NCBI GenBank assembly: GCA_037127315.1
Contig: JBBBDQ010000348.1
Span: forward strand, 2,789,501-2,853,500
DNA length: 64,000 nucleotides
DNA from: Ascarosepion bandense
Lineage: Eukaryota; Mollusca; Cephalopoda; Sepiida; Sepiidae
Reading direction: 5' to 3'
The notes below the pieces were generated by a model. It was not told where the DNA came from. It did not search any database and was given only the letters and a program-made list of their open reading frames with translations. Below, in pieces: positions 43,990 to 55,579 of the stretch (its first letter is position 1; every line of letters begins with the position of its first letter). The position numbers and the translations under genes are program-made.

Positions 43990-44566
43990 TATCGGTCAGT
44001 TAGTTGCCATACGTGATACACGCTTTGGGCGATCATGTCTCGAAAGAGACATGACTGACTGGGCAGAAGATTATAACGCAGTAGTTTACCATTGCCTTCT
44101 GCGGTAGACTGGTTCCCAGCCAAGGCTATAGAACCCAACATGTCCTCTTATAGCTAGAGGGGGAAAGAGATATATTATATTATTAAGTAGTAATTAGGGG
44201 GAATCAGTTTATTACTCCATAACAATATAAAACTGATCTCCCACTTTATGGCCAGTAGAAGCCTTAATCATGTTTTCAACTATTATATTCAGTCAGTCAG
44301 TTAAGTGCAATAGGTGTTAAAAAGACATGAAAGACATGACTGACTGGAAGTAGGTTGCCATTTGCTTTCTGTGGTAGACTGGTTGCAGCCAAGGCTATAG
44401 AACCCAATCTGTCCTGTTATTTAACCTATATATGGAAAGAATAGACGGATTAATACCTTTCCCAAGGGTATTTGCGCGTAAGTGAAAGCAAAGAATTCAA
44501 CTGGATTTCGAACTCGGCTCCCCGATTTCTCGTTCCGAGCCGATATCCACTGCACCACAACAAACT
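43990..44566 (-). mobile_element. Composite SINE-A dimer with linker, inverted copy
   Basis: On the minus strand: full SINE-A (44566-44289, somewhat shortened), linker (44288-44170), headless SINE-A (44165-43990). The order and junctions match 3257-3893. Confidence 0.7.
44170..44288 (-). repeat. Linker repeat
   Basis: Inverted copy of 3574-3687, with the GTGGGAGATC and GATTCCCCCT halves able to pair partly. Confidence 0.7.
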
Positions 44567-45211
44567 TGGAATATGAGGACAGAGCTACTTCAATGGCGAC
44601 ATGGCTGCAATTCTCCATATTTTGTCTTATCTGACGTTTGTAGACATCATTCATGCTCGATACATGCACATACATATAAACAATGCTTATCTTCCAATAA
44701 TACAAGTAGTCCTAACACCTATAAAATTGTTTGTGTCTATAGCAGTAACTGGCCACGTAGTAGTAACTTTCTTAGAGTAACGGACTTCTCAAATAAATAA
44801 TGAAGAAAAAAAGTACTGTTTGGAAATGTACAAAGAATATATAGTAATATTAGTAGAAAACTATTTGTAGGATATAGAGCCACAGCTTCTCCACACTAGG
44901 TGTTGCTGTGTTGATTTTAGTAGCAAGTGAGGTTCTTATCAGCTTTGAATTCAGTATTTGTCGCTTTCCTAATCTGGTTGAACAAAGCTTTTACCAACGA
45001 TCTGCTGGGAAATTTTATCATGCTCCCCCGACTGAAATGAATTGTGACACAAGGTTGGCCTTGAAAATTGGGAACACGAGCGCAAACGTCCGACTCAATG
45101 GTCAAACCCATCCACCGCTGATGTGAAATAGATTCACATTTTATAAGTGTATATGTGGGGAAGTAAATGTAACAGTCTTGGCTGGAAATGAAACTGCATG
45201 AAAATTGCATT

Positions 45212-45220
<9 letters not shown>
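44567..45220. other. Unassigned sequence
   Basis: Open frame 44908-45126 overlaps a minus frame. No domain was recognised. Confidence 0.4.

Positions 45221-45310
<90 letters not shown>
45221..45310. repeat. TA-GA-GATA compound microsatellite
   Basis: TA run, then GA run, then GATA run. Reading frames through it give repetitive LSLSIYIY peptides with no coding meaning. Confidence 0.9.
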
Positions 45311-45399
45311 TAGAACGCATCTCTCAATAAGTCTTGGTCCTGACATATAGATAACGCCACTAATAAAAATCCATATGATTTTTCTGGGGTACTAACCTT

Positions 45400-46410
45400 C
45401 AAATGGCACGTGACAAAATTTGGGCCTAATCGGATTATTAGTTTACAAATTACAGTTATTTAAGTGAAGCTACTGTTGAAAATTTTCAAAACAATGGAAA
45501 AATCTTAATTTCGTGGGTTGATAAAGCATTGATTTCTGATGGGAAAATTTGCTGTTCAAGCAAATCAATTTTCTGATAAGAGTTATTCGGACTCTGCTCT
45601 GTCAGAAATAACGGTTAATAGGTGGTATGCTGACTTTAAATGCGGTCGTACAGATGCTGAACGCTCAGGTCGCCCAACATCAGCAGTTGTCCCGAAAAAC
45701 ATTAAAAAAATCTACGATCTTGATTTGGCCGATTGTAAACTGAAGTTGCGTGATATAGCAAAGGAGTTGACCATATCAGAAGGCAGCGTATTAACCATTT
45801 TGCACGAATATTTGTCAATGTGAAAGCTGTGTTCAAAAGTGGGTACCACGTTTGCTCACAGTCAGTCAGAAACAACAACGCGTTGATGATTCAGTACGTT
45901 CTTTGCAAATGTTTCAACGCAACACGAAGAAGTTTTGCGTAAATACATGACAATGAACGAAACCTGGATACAGCACTTCACTCCGGAGTCAAATCACCAG
46001 TCAGCTGAATCAACAGTAGAAGGTGAAAGCTATCCAAAACGACCAAAGACGCAAACATAAGCAGGCAAGGTTTTGGCCTTCGTATTTTGAGATACGCAAG
46101 GTATTTTGTTCATCGATTACCTTGAGAAACAAAGAACCATCAATAGCGAATATTATATAGCATTATAAGTATGTTTGAAGGAAGATATTGCCTAAAAACG
46201 CCCAGAAAAGAAGAAATAATTGTTCTTTCACTAAGACAATGCACCATGTAAAAAGTCGATCGCAGCTTGAATTGCTTCCGCATCCACCCTATTTTCCAGA
46301 TCTGTACCCCCTCCCAGTGATTACTAGCTGTTTGCAGACCTCAAAAAATGCCCCAGGGAAAGAGATATGGACCCAATGAAAAAGAAAGGTTGGTTGGTTG
46401 GTTGGTTGGT
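45400..46410 (+). mobile_element. Mariner-B, decayed, near full length
   Basis: It is distinct from mariner-A and spans the N-terminus to the last catalytic block. The right end is overwritten by the GGTT repeat. The termini were not identified. Confidence 0.7.
45483..46400 (+). pseudogene. Mariner-B transposase remnant
   Basis: The frame at 45539-45823 has WYADFKCGRTDAERSGRPTS and LRDIAKELTISEGSVLTILH (helix-turn-helix). Then across shifted frames: MTMNETWIQHFTPESNHQSA (first catalytic Asp position is Asn, ETW), GILFIDYLEKQRTINSEYYI, DNAPCKKS (second Asp), and PPPSDY..LFADLKK (third Asp). Frameshifts and the D-to-N change indicate it is dead. Confidence 0.75.
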
Positions 46411-46455
46411 TGGTTGGTTGGCTGGCTGGCTGGCTGGCTGGTTGGTTGGTTGGTT
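46389..46455. repeat. GGTT/GGCT microsatellite
   Basis: GGTT units, then GGCT units, then GGTT units again, giving open frames on both strands. Confidence 0.9.
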
Positions 46456-46609
46456 GTTTTGTTTCATAGCATATCAACCTCGGCGGGTCATTTATTGCCA
46501 ACTAAACTTTATTTATTTATTGCTGGTAATGCCTTTTTCTTTCAACAATTTATTGTTGTTTTTTTTATATAGGTTTTGTGTCTAGTAATATTTTTTTTTT
46601 CTTTTCGAG

Positions 46610-46755
46610 TACCAAGATTCATTGGGATTTTTTTTTAAGGGCAGGGTCCCTCAGTCCTAACCTGTTATTTAACCCATAACTGGAGGCTCAACGTTGCTTA
46701 ACTTCGGCGATCGAGCGAGAACCGGTGTATTCAACGTGATATGGCCGTAAGCCCT
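46610..46755 (-). mobile_element. 5S rRNA-headed SINE-A chimera
   Basis: On the minus strand the 5S-like part (46752-46685) runs straight into a SINE-A middle segment (CCAGTTATGGGTTAAATAAC, about 46683-46659), then an A-run. The 5S A-box region is present but the intermediate element and C box are missing. Confidence 0.65.
46685..46752 (-). pseudogene. 5S rRNA 5' fragment
   Basis: It matches the first ~68 nt of animal 5S rRNA: ACGGCCATATCACGTTGAA, ACACCGGTTCTCG, GATCGCCGAAGTTAAGCAAC. It has a few substitutions and is cut before nt ~70. Confidence 0.8.
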
Positions 46756-46978
46756 ACAACAAAAAATAGGAATCGAATTGTTAGAGAAGCGTTGAAATCC
46801 GTGTATCACCCTGGAAGGAGACTATGTTGATGAATAAAGTCGAATTTGGCCTAAAGATAGTTGTTTTATTAGTTAGACCCGGGTTTTATTGAGTGATGTG
46901 CTATATATATATAACAAACAGGGAAGATTTAGATATATTTTTTTATTTTTCAAGCAATCTTACGTTTTACCAACTACA

Positions 46979-47282
46979 TGTGCGTTGTGGTGCAGTGGAT
47001 ATCGGCTCGGAACGAGAAATCAAGGAACCGAGTTCAAATTCCAGTTGAATTCATTGCATTCACTTACGCGTAAATACCCTTGGAAAAGGTATTAATCGGT
47101 CTCTTCCTTCCAGTTATGGGTTAAATAACAGGACAGATGGGGTTCTATAGCCTTGGTCGGCAACCAGTCTACCGCAGAAAGCAATGGCAACCTACTGCGG
47201 GATAATCTTCTGCCCAGTCAGCCATGTCTCGAAAGAGACATGATCGCCCAAGCGTGTTTCACGTATGGCACTTAACTGACTG
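46979..47282 (+). mobile_element. SINE-A with 10 bp target duplication
   Basis: ACCAACTACA lies at 46969-46978 and 47283-47292. The copy is full length with little divergence, so insertion is fairly recent. Confidence 0.9.
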
Positions 47283-47292
47283 ACCAACTACA

Positions 47293-47760
47293 GACGTTTT
47301 TTTACATTGTACCAAGCGGTTTTGTACAGTTTATTTGCTATTTTAAATGGGGTTTTCTTTTTTTGATTTCCTTTATTTGACTATTTTTAGTTGTTAATTA
47401 TTTATTTTTGTGTTGCTTTTAAAATGAGCGTTTATTCCGAGTGTTGCGTGTTATGCGCGAATAGAATTTGTCTCAGCATCTTTTCTGCTGAAAAAAAATT
47501 AACACTACATTTCCATTGTTAAATAAGCTGAAAATTAAGTGTAGGAGAGATGTTTAATATAAGTGGTATTTCAAATAGGGATGTTTTAGTATTTTCGACC
47601 AGTATTTTTTCTTAAGAGTTCTTGCAAATTGTGATAACTTTTATTTGCAAATTGTGAAGATTTTTAATCGCACTTTGACCCGAAAAATGACACATGGAAC
47701 TGAAGAAGCTGGTAGTATGTCTGATATCGGTATTTGATTTGATACGAAACAGAGACTTAC
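47293..47760. other. Unassigned T-rich sequence
   Basis: No gene or repeat was recognised. Confidence 0.4.
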
Positions 47761-47761
47761 A

Positions 47762-47935
47762 ATGCGATCACAATTTCGCTTGGCCGGTCATGCTGTGCGT
47801 ATGAGTGATTAATGATCACCGGAACCACTCGTATACAGCCAGCTGCGTTACAGTTCTCGAACGGTGGGAAGATCTCTGTTGAGGTACAATTATCAACTTA
47901 AACGCAACATATATTCTATTGACATCACTTTATCC
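47762..47935 (+). pseudogene. LINE C-terminal fragment, another family
   Basis: It reads RSQFRLAGHAVRMSD, two stops, then PEPLVYSQLRYSSRTVGRSL and LRYNYQLKRNI. The LAGH.VRM...YGQL pattern is the common C-terminal segment after LINE reverse transcriptases. The clade is not resolved. Confidence 0.6.
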
Positions 47936-48630
47936 TTTTTTTGAGGAACTATTTTCTGATCAGTCACGTGATGAAGCGAGTGCATGAAACAAATCCCAAT
48001 GTTTGAGAGGTGACGCTTTGAACTTCTACCTCTTATAAACAGAATACTAAAAATCACTCAATATAAACCTGAGGATACCCGGATGACAAAAATACGGAAA
48101 CGTTGTAATAACAACAACAAAGATGTGGAAAATAGTCCGGATATAAATTGCTTAAATAATACAAATTTTTGAGTTTTGTTTCACGGCATATCAACTTCTG
48201 TGGGTTATTTAATGCCAAAAAGATGGTGTTTCAAGGTATTTTTGTTAATTTTCGGTTATAGTGAGAATGTTGATTTAGTCAGATTTTAATGAAAAAAAAA
48301 TTTGGTTTTTATTCTTTATTATTTTAGAAAACTGAGAATATCTTCTAGTTTTGCATTCAAAATGTTTTGCTGAGAATAATTTTTTCCTTCAAAAATGTGC
48401 TATGGTCATAAATTTTTCAACAATAATATATTGTTGGTAACATTTTTACTTCAAAAACGTATATTTTTCTATAAAAGTCTATTTTTATGCATAAATTTCT
48501 ATAAATGTATATCTTTATACTTTCTTAGTGTTTTGACCTCAGTTTGGGGGTTAACTATTTTACCATAACTTGGACCTTAACAGGTGCTACCACTCAGGGT
48601 CAGAGTGAACCTGGAAACAACAACAATTAA
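47936..48630. other. Unassigned sequence with SINE-C-like module
   Basis: CTGAGGA...GAAACGTTG at 48069-48105 resembles the SINE-C 3' module. The rest is AT-rich. Confidence 0.35.
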
Positions 48631-48639
48631 GAGGTGGTT

Positions 48640-49130
48640 CCATGCACCTCTTCTTCTTCTTCTATGTGCACTGTCCCTTCAGGACGTAGGCAATCATGGC
48701 CCTCCACGTCTCCCTATCCCTTGTGGCCCTTAGCATGTTTGTCCCTGTTACTCCTGGCAACCCCCGTTCCGTCATCCACCCGACCAGGCCCTGCAAATAT
48801 GTTATCCGCTGCCTTCCTCTGTCTCTCTTTCCCTCTACCTGACCAGTCAGTATCAGGTTCTCCAAGCTCTCCTTCCTCATTGGGTGTCCCAGGAACTTCA
48901 GTTGTCTCTTCCTGATGCTCGGTATTAATTTCCTTTTGGTTGCCATTCTTTCCAACACCTCATCGTTGCTTGCATGTTCAGTCCACGATATCCGCAGCAT
49001 CCTTCTGTAGAACCACATTTCCGCTGCTTCCAGTTTTATCCTCATTTTCGATGATATTGTCCAGCACTCACATTGTACTTTTTGCTGATGATCATGCATT
49101 CAGTTTTCTTAAAGTTTATTTGTAGTCCTT
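48640..49130 (-). pseudogene. RTE-like LINE C-terminal region
   Basis: The frame at 48662-49099 has ECWTISSKMRIKLEAAEMWF, SIRKRQLKFLGHPMRKESLE and GLVGWMTERGLPGV. The (CTT)n at 48647-48662 is its reversed (AAG)n tail. Confidence 0.75.
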
Positions 49131-50030
49131 TTTTGTCACTCTCCACCGCTACCTCGAAATTAGAGGCCTTGCGCCCGGATGCAGTTTACCGTCATGCCCA
49201 GGACCAGCTTAAATAATGTTCATTGTTTCTATGAAACCGATTAAATGAAATGTTGAATATTTTTTTTATTTTGAAAATTTTATGTTACGAAAGTTGAATG
49301 AAGGTAAAAACATTCTGCTTAATGTGATCTCAAGCACTAACTTCTAACATTTGTTCAACACACATCCCCTCGTAGTCAGGTAGCAGGTCATAATTTTCGA
49401 TTAATGTACCTTTGGATGTGTTATAATTTGCAATTTAACGCAAAAATCATAGGCAAGCAACGTATGATACCTCGTTGATATCCGGGTAATTCATGGCTTA
49501 ATTTATTGGGCTGTGTCTGTATACGCGAAATTTTGGCTCTTTTTTCCTTCTCATAACAGAATTTATTAACCAGAAAATGGCTGCCTATTCGCTTATCAAT
49601 CACGTTTAGAGTCGTCCATTTTGTTGATCTCATTGATAATTCATCAATGTTACCAGAGTGCTTGTGTAACAATAAACAAAATAAAGACGTGTTAATTGAT
49701 TGTTGGATAATCTCGGAAATTGCATCATGTCTAATCTGGTGGGAATGTCATCATTTTTTTATGATTTGGGAACAGAATAGACGCTATTAAGAACGACGGA
49801 AAACAGTTAAAATGTATTAATAATAAACAGGGTCTGTCCGGTAACAAACATACTTGCCTACTCCTAACCGGTTACAGTCATTTGTGTAAAAATCTAAGTA
49901 AAAACGAAAGATTTCGATCGATTAGTTTCATTGACTTAGATAACTGACGCACGATGATCTTCTATTTTAACCTAATTATGGTCTGAATGATACTAAGTTA
50001 TTTTTTAAAGTGTCAGGATAGTTATGTACA
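49131..50030. other. Unassigned AT-rich sequence
   Basis: The minus frame 49421-49672 has no recognised domain. Confidence 0.4.
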
Positions 50031-50032
50031 TG

Positions 50033-50245
50033 TCAGTCAGTTAAGTGCCATACGTGATACTGGGCAGAAGAGTATCCCGCAGTAGGTTGCCATTGCTTTC
50101 TGCGGTAGACTGGTTGTTGACCAAGGCTACAGACCCCAATCTGTCCTATTATTTAACCCATAACTGGAGGGAAGAGACGGATTAATACCTTTCCCAGGGG
50201 CATTTGCGCATAAGTGAATGCATGGAAGTCGACTGGAATTCGAAC
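50033..50245 (-). mobile_element. SINE-A, head truncated with fold-back
   Basis: A minus-strand SINE-A missing ~40 bp of its centre. At its tRNA-head side the sequence turns back on itself (50213-50283). Confidence 0.8.
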
Positions 50246-50283
50246 TCGGTTTGAATTCCAGTCGAATTCCATGCATTCACTTA
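50213..50283. repeat. Fold-back of the SINE-A head
   Basis: GTGAATGCATGGAAGTCGAC with GGAATTCGAA pairs with GAATTCCAGTCGAATTCCAT and GCATTCAC. The arms are ~31 bp with one or two mismatches and a 4-8 bp loop. Confidence 0.8.
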
Positions 50284-50341
50284 AGTACAAGATATTACCG
50301 AAATGTGATTCTGGACAGAATAATGAAATTTGGAATGCAGT

Positions 50342-50872
50342 TTATCGCCAATTGGATAATTGGAGCCGTATATTCTTACCGATTCTATTTCCTGCTAGTT
50401 GACTGTTTTCTGTAAAATTACGAGGATATCGATATTCCCAAGAATCTGCTACGTTAGAGACTTGCCGGCTGTATATCGAAGTCAGTGGTATCAAAGAATT
50501 CCAACGGATGATTTTCTCGGTAGGATCTTCCTTCTTAGAAGGTTTGTTGTTGAGTGACTGATTCGTTTTCCACAGCTTAGCAATCGTCTTCCAATTATTT
50601 ATAGCCAGAAAATATGCATTATATTCTAAAATTTGTTTTGGAGTCGATAATGCATTGAGTGATACAAATCTTACTAGATAACCTATTTCTACGTCGAGAA
50701 AAGATGGACTCATATCTTTCGTAAAATTATTTGCGCGTAAATGAATATAATGAACCCAACCGGAATTAGAACACAGTTCTCCGATTAACAATTCCAAGCC
50801 ATTATCAAATACTACTGTATGGGGCGTCGAACACGCTTGGCCACTTCCAAATATAGCCAACAATCCCCACAA
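50342..50872 (-). other. 176-codon open frame of unknown origin
   Basis: I do not recognise this frame. The N-terminal part (about 50815-50727) reads through a decayed SINE-A head. The rest (SLNALSTPKQILEYNAYFLA, NNWKTIAKLWKTNQSLNNKP) has a fairly protein-like composition. No membrane segment or known motif is seen. It may be a TE remnant or chance. Confidence 0.25.
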
Positions 50873-51130
50873 TTTTGAATATCAGAAAGTTGAAAGAATG
50901 GTTGTAATAATAAATGTGTTTTGTTTTACATTAAAGTAAAAAAAATTATTGTCTAAACAGAAATAACGATTTTGTAAAAATAAGTGAAATTGTATTTACA
51001 GAACAGAATAACAAATGGGTAAGAAGAAAATGTTCAAAAAGAAAATGTATGTAGTTAAATGCCCCACAGAAATTCAGAGCTTATAGTGGATAGTAGTAGA
51101 ACGTGTGTATGCAAAAAGTTTAACAAGACC
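50873..51130. other. A-rich sequence
   Basis: Nothing was recognised in it. Confidence 0.4.
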
Positions 51131-51885
51131 TCCTACAGAAGGTAGAGGTGGAGAGTGACAAAAAGAACTACAAATAAACTTTAAGAAAACTGAATGGTGG
51201 TCATCAGAAAGAGGTGCAACCCAAAATGCCAAATACAGGTGGGAGATACCAGAATCAAACAAGTACAAAAATTTAAATACCTAGGAAGTGTTCTAACAGG
51301 AGATGGAAAGTGCGACACAGATCCAAAGGCGAATTGGCATGGCAAAGGACGCGTTCCAGAAGCTGAGTAAAGTACTAACACAGGAAAATTTCACTAGAAA
51401 CAAAGAAAAGAGGGCTCGATTGCTATGTGATGTCAGTTCTTCAATACGACAGTGAATGCTGGACAATATCATCGAAAATGAGGACAAAACTGGAAGCAGC
51501 GGAAATGTGGTTCTACAGAAGGATGCTGCGGATATCGTGGACTGAACATGCAAGCAACGATGAGGTGTTGGAAAGAATGGCAACGAAAAGGAAATTAATA
51601 CTGAGCATCAGGAAGAGACAACTGAAGTTCCTGGGGCACGCAATGAGGAAGGAGAGTTTGGAGAACCTGATACTGCTGGCCAGATAGAAGGAAAGAGAGA
51701 CAGAGGAAAGCAGCGGATAACATATTTGCAGGGTCTGATCTGGTGGATGACGGAACGGGGGTTGCCGGGAGTAACAGGAGCAAACCTACTAAGAGCCACA
51801 AGGGATAGGGAGACGTGGAGAACCACGATCGCCTACGTCCTGAAGGAACAGTGCACATAGAAGAAGAAGAAGAAGAAGAAGAATA
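51131..51885 (+). pseudogene. RTE-like LINE C-terminal region with (GAA)n tail
   Basis: The RT thumb region (51131-51425) is frameshifted. The frame at 51427-51687 reads MMSVLQYDSECWTISSKMRT, EAAEMWFYRRMLRISWTEHA and RKRQLKFLGHAMRKESLENL. The end is a (GAA)n tail at 51858-51884, the usual 3' mark of this family here. Confidence 0.8.
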
Positions 51886-52290
51886 AAAGTCTGGTTCCTT
51901 TTTCTTTTTATGGTCGGAGAAAAAATGAAAAGGAAAATCAGGCAAAAAAGGAGATTGTTCTCCTCAAAGACAGTTGAAGTATCTTGTTAGTGCTGTTTTC
52001 ATTGACGGTGTGTGGGTGAAGACGAATTAAAGGAATACCGTCAGAACCAAACTTACGCCTGGTATTTTGAAGTGATCATTCCTGTACTTACTGACCATGA
52101 TTGACGTTTCTTAACTTCGATGAGTGTACAAGAAACGGTGTTTCGATTTGTTAAGCAGTGGAAAGTTTGTGTAACACAATTTTCTTTGGTTATTAGCTAC
52201 TGTTGCAGGAAATCGGGGTGCGTTTTGAGTTGAAGAACAGAAATGTGAACACTGATTTTCTAATTTTCAGGATTACTGAACTAGCAGATA
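51886..52290. other. Unassigned sequence
   Basis: No gene or repeat was recognised. Confidence 0.4.
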
Positions 52291-52545
52291 AAATAAACTT
52301 TTCCTTGCACCTAATGGTGTGTAGGGCAGCGTTTTTGCTGTTTCCGTAACATACTGTCTTTTATGGGGCAGGGTTGTTAGCCCTGCGCCCAACCCTCAAA
52401 CCTGGAGGAAGGTGATTTTCTAAGCGTAGCATAGACGTAACATAGGGCCGAAAGTAGGGGGTACTCAGTTTGGATCGAACACACTACTCAGTTATAATGA
52501 TTCTAGCGAGACGAGTTTGCTAACCATTACAGCACGCCGATGTCT
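52291..52545 (-). mobile_element. SINE-D (tRNA-derived)
   Basis: Second copy of the 38902 family, with diverged A and B boxes (GTAATGGTTAGCAAAC, GTTCGATCC). The tail lies near 52291. Confidence 0.75.
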
Positions 52546-53954
52546 TTTCCATTATTTAGTATAAAAAAAACAAAAACGATTTAAAAGATTTTATTTAAAT
52601 ATTTCTATTTGTGAGATTAGTGTTTCCAGAATAAGAACATTTTTTCACAGAACATTAAGCCTAAAAATATTGTTATATTAAGCGTATGGAGACAGGACAA
52701 AGAAGAAACAACGGAAGTTTATGAAATAAATAACTGTATTTACGAAAAAATACTAATGGCGAATCGGTGTGAATGTCTGTCGTTGAGAGAAAGAGATAAG
52801 TAGAGTCATAAAAAGTTGTCTGCAGAGGCGTACGGTAGGGGAAGGAGGGTGAGTTGTGAATTCCTGTGGCAACGGCCGTTAGCGGGTGTTATTGGAGATG
52901 GTAGTTCGCTTGTCGGCGAACGTTGCAAATTATAGCTGGTGTGCCGGCTGACTTACGAAGAAGTCCGTTTCATGGCTTTTTATATAATTTTCTTAAGTTC
53001 AGATTCACTTCAGTTTTTGTTTTTGTTTTTGTTTTTTTGTTTTTTTAAATTGAGTGGTTGCGATTAGTGACAATTATGGATTGCATTTTGCTTTGAGTGT
53101 GTAAGTGAAACGGAAGCTATGTGTGGAGACTATGCAAAGATCATGAAGTTTTTAGTTCAGTCTTGGGTTTCGGAGTGTTCATGTCCGACCAGTGGTAGAA
53201 ATTTGTGTAACATGAATCAGAAGATCTGGTTTTAAGAAGATTATAACAAAATTGAACAACTTCCTTCATGTTCAGTTGGCTTGTTTAGTAAAACTTAATT
53301 CTATAAAATCTTTTAAGTAAACAATAACATCCTCGTGGATGTGTAGAAATAGGGAGATTTTTTATGTTTTTTTTTAATTGGCGTTTTGTGAAACCTAATC
53401 AAACGTCCTACAATTTACTGGTTTTATCCAGAATTATCAGAAGGTTATCAGAGGATGGATTTATGGAAGAATAAAAGTATTAGTATTAGGTTGCAAACCG
53501 GCGATATTTCCAGTTACGCGATAATAATATAAACTTTTAAACAATAATAAATCTTAATACGCTGCCGTAGCACGTGTAGTAAAAAAGGGACAAGTTACAT
53601 GGCAATAACAAATAGGCATTTAATAAAACGAAAACAAATACCATACATTAAGAATGTTTAAGTACGTCCCAAAACAAGAAGAATGTTCATGTTGTTCAAA
53701 TGGATGAGAATGATTTTAGCAAGACGAGATAAGAAACGACATACCGTTACGCCAGGAATTGGTCTTCGAGGCTCTCCCACTCAAGCCGGGAAGGGAACTG
53801 AACCCAGATAAAAAAAAGAGTTCCTCAATAGGAAAGACAACTCTTGTTCCTCTTAAGGGAAGACAACTATTGTTAACCTACAAAAAAGTATACCTTTTGT
53901 ATGCATAAATTAAAAATTTTATTAATAGAAAAGAATAACATAAATTGGTGGAAG
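52546..53954. other. Unassigned; possible LTR at 52671-52990
   Basis: The segment 52671-52990 resembles LTR-like sequence in composition (TGTTATATTAAGCG start), but I found no matching end or target duplication. The remainder is AT-rich. Confidence 0.25.
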
Positions 53955-54600
53955 TTAATGTTCAATGAGAAAGTTAAGGATATCAAGAGTTCGTAGTAGT
54001 AACTTGTGTGCATGTAAGCAGGATATATGTATGTATGTATGTATGAGCGTTATAGTTGGGTAGGAAAGTCTTTGAAGTATTCGCACAGTCTTAAAAGGTT
54101 CCGTTCTGTTATCAAGTATACAATGAGACAGACGGGTGAAAGGTATATGGAGAGAGGTGAGAGAGAAAGAAAAAATTAATAATAATAACGATCGCTTGAC
54201 GTTTGTCAAGAGGACATGTTAATTAAGCTCGTTATTTCTATGGCGATAGTTGAATTTGCTCCTTCTTTTATTTCGTTTGTGGCGCTCGAAATGTTTATTT
54301 GAGAATTCACTCCCGGATGTTTTCCATTAGACGATGAACAAGCTTCGCGTCGACTTGCGAAAAGAGTCCGTCAAAGAATTTTTTTCTGATAATTGAAGAT
54401 TATTTGAATTTTGTTTTTAGATGTTTCCTAGTTGTCTGTTGGTCGACAAAACATTTCGCATTGAGATGTGAAATTTGGCAAGTTTTGGGTGTTCTAAGCA
54501 AGGTTTTGTAAATTCGAGGGAATCTATTTATTTCTAACATAATGAATGAGTCAGTGCTTAGCATTTCAATTTTAAATGTAGGTTTTCTTTTGTTCACTAT
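53955..54600 (+). repeat. Diverged long direct repeat, copy 1
   Basis: It aligns over ~560-730 bp with 55580-56310, sharing blocks ATAACGATCGCTTGACGTTT, CTGATAATTGAAGATTATTT and TTGTTTTTAGATGTTTCCT. It is not coding. It could be a local duplication or an unknown dispersed element. Confidence 0.7.
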
Positions 54601-54622
54601 ATATATGGAAGGGCGAAAAAAT

Positions 54623-54755
54623 CCGAGTTCAAATTCAAGTAGGGTTCACTTATGTTCTTTTACGATTTGGAAAAGTATGAATCAATCTCTTCTTCTTCCT
54701 GTTATGGATTAAATAACAGGACATACTGTGTCCTACAGTCTTGCTTGCCTTGTAA
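54623..54755 (+). mobile_element. Decayed SINE-A fragment
   Basis: B-box region GAGTTCAAATTCAAG and body part CTGTTATGGATTAAATAACA are recognisable. Confidence 0.6.
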
Positions 54756-55579
54756 GAAAAGAACTCTGAATTCAAATCAGCCTGGATATTGGTGGCCTTC
54801 ATCATGCTATGAAGAAACAACACTGCTTCTAAGGTTTCAATACATGTGGTCACGCTATAATCATAATGAGTTCCGGGACTTGTCCTGAATATATCCTCGT
54901 TATAAATCCCATGAGTGGTCGTTGTCGTAGCCTCGCGCCACATACCTGGGTTTAAGTCAGGATTGAAATCTGAAAAAGTTTTCATTCATATTTACCATAT
55001 TTTTGGCAAAGTGAACTGGTGGAGCCGTCCCGCTCCAGATTAAACCACTACTGATGTTCCCAAAATTCAGAGTTCGGATTGGTCATAGACACAAGGTGAG
55101 TCGTCTTGATAAGCATGTAATTTTATGTCCAATATAATTATTCATTAATTTGATTACATTTCTCAGATCATGACTCAATTAGGACCCATTTAAAATCGCA
55201 TGAAAATCTAACAAAATCTGTCCACAACATACTCGTAGATATACAACTACAACGGGTTCATCAGCAAGTGAAAAACGTCAAATATAATGGAAGCATTAGT
55301 CATAAAGAAAAAAATGGTTACAGTGGGTTATCCGTTATGGTGAAGTGTTTGTGTGTTGCAACAGATTAGTTTGATTTCGCTGTGTTAGATAACCAACCAT
55401 AAGAGTGGCATAATACAAGAAAAACAAATTGTAAATCGAAACAATAAATTTATATACATATCAATCAATTAAGGATTTTGCAAATAAAATTAATGTATCT
55501 TGGTTGAAACAAGGTCGTTAAAATGTTCTTAGTAGACCTTGCAAGAATGAGTTATGTTTACCTAGCCAGGAGCGTATGT
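54756..55579. other. Unassigned sequence
   Basis: Open frame 54650-54985 on the minus strand overlaps the SINE fragment and has no domain. Confidence 0.4.

Noticed and set aside
46289..46585. Open frames coding repetitive [12 protein letters not shown] peptides
   Set aside because: They are readings through the GGTT/GGCT microsatellite.
46685..46752. Functional 5S rRNA gene
   Set aside because: Only the first ~68 nt are present; the C box and 3' half are missing.
48069..48105. Hammerhead-like CTGAGGA...GAAACGTT
   Set aside because: Stem II would need the G of GAAA, and no stem I is visible; kept only as a SINE-C-like module.
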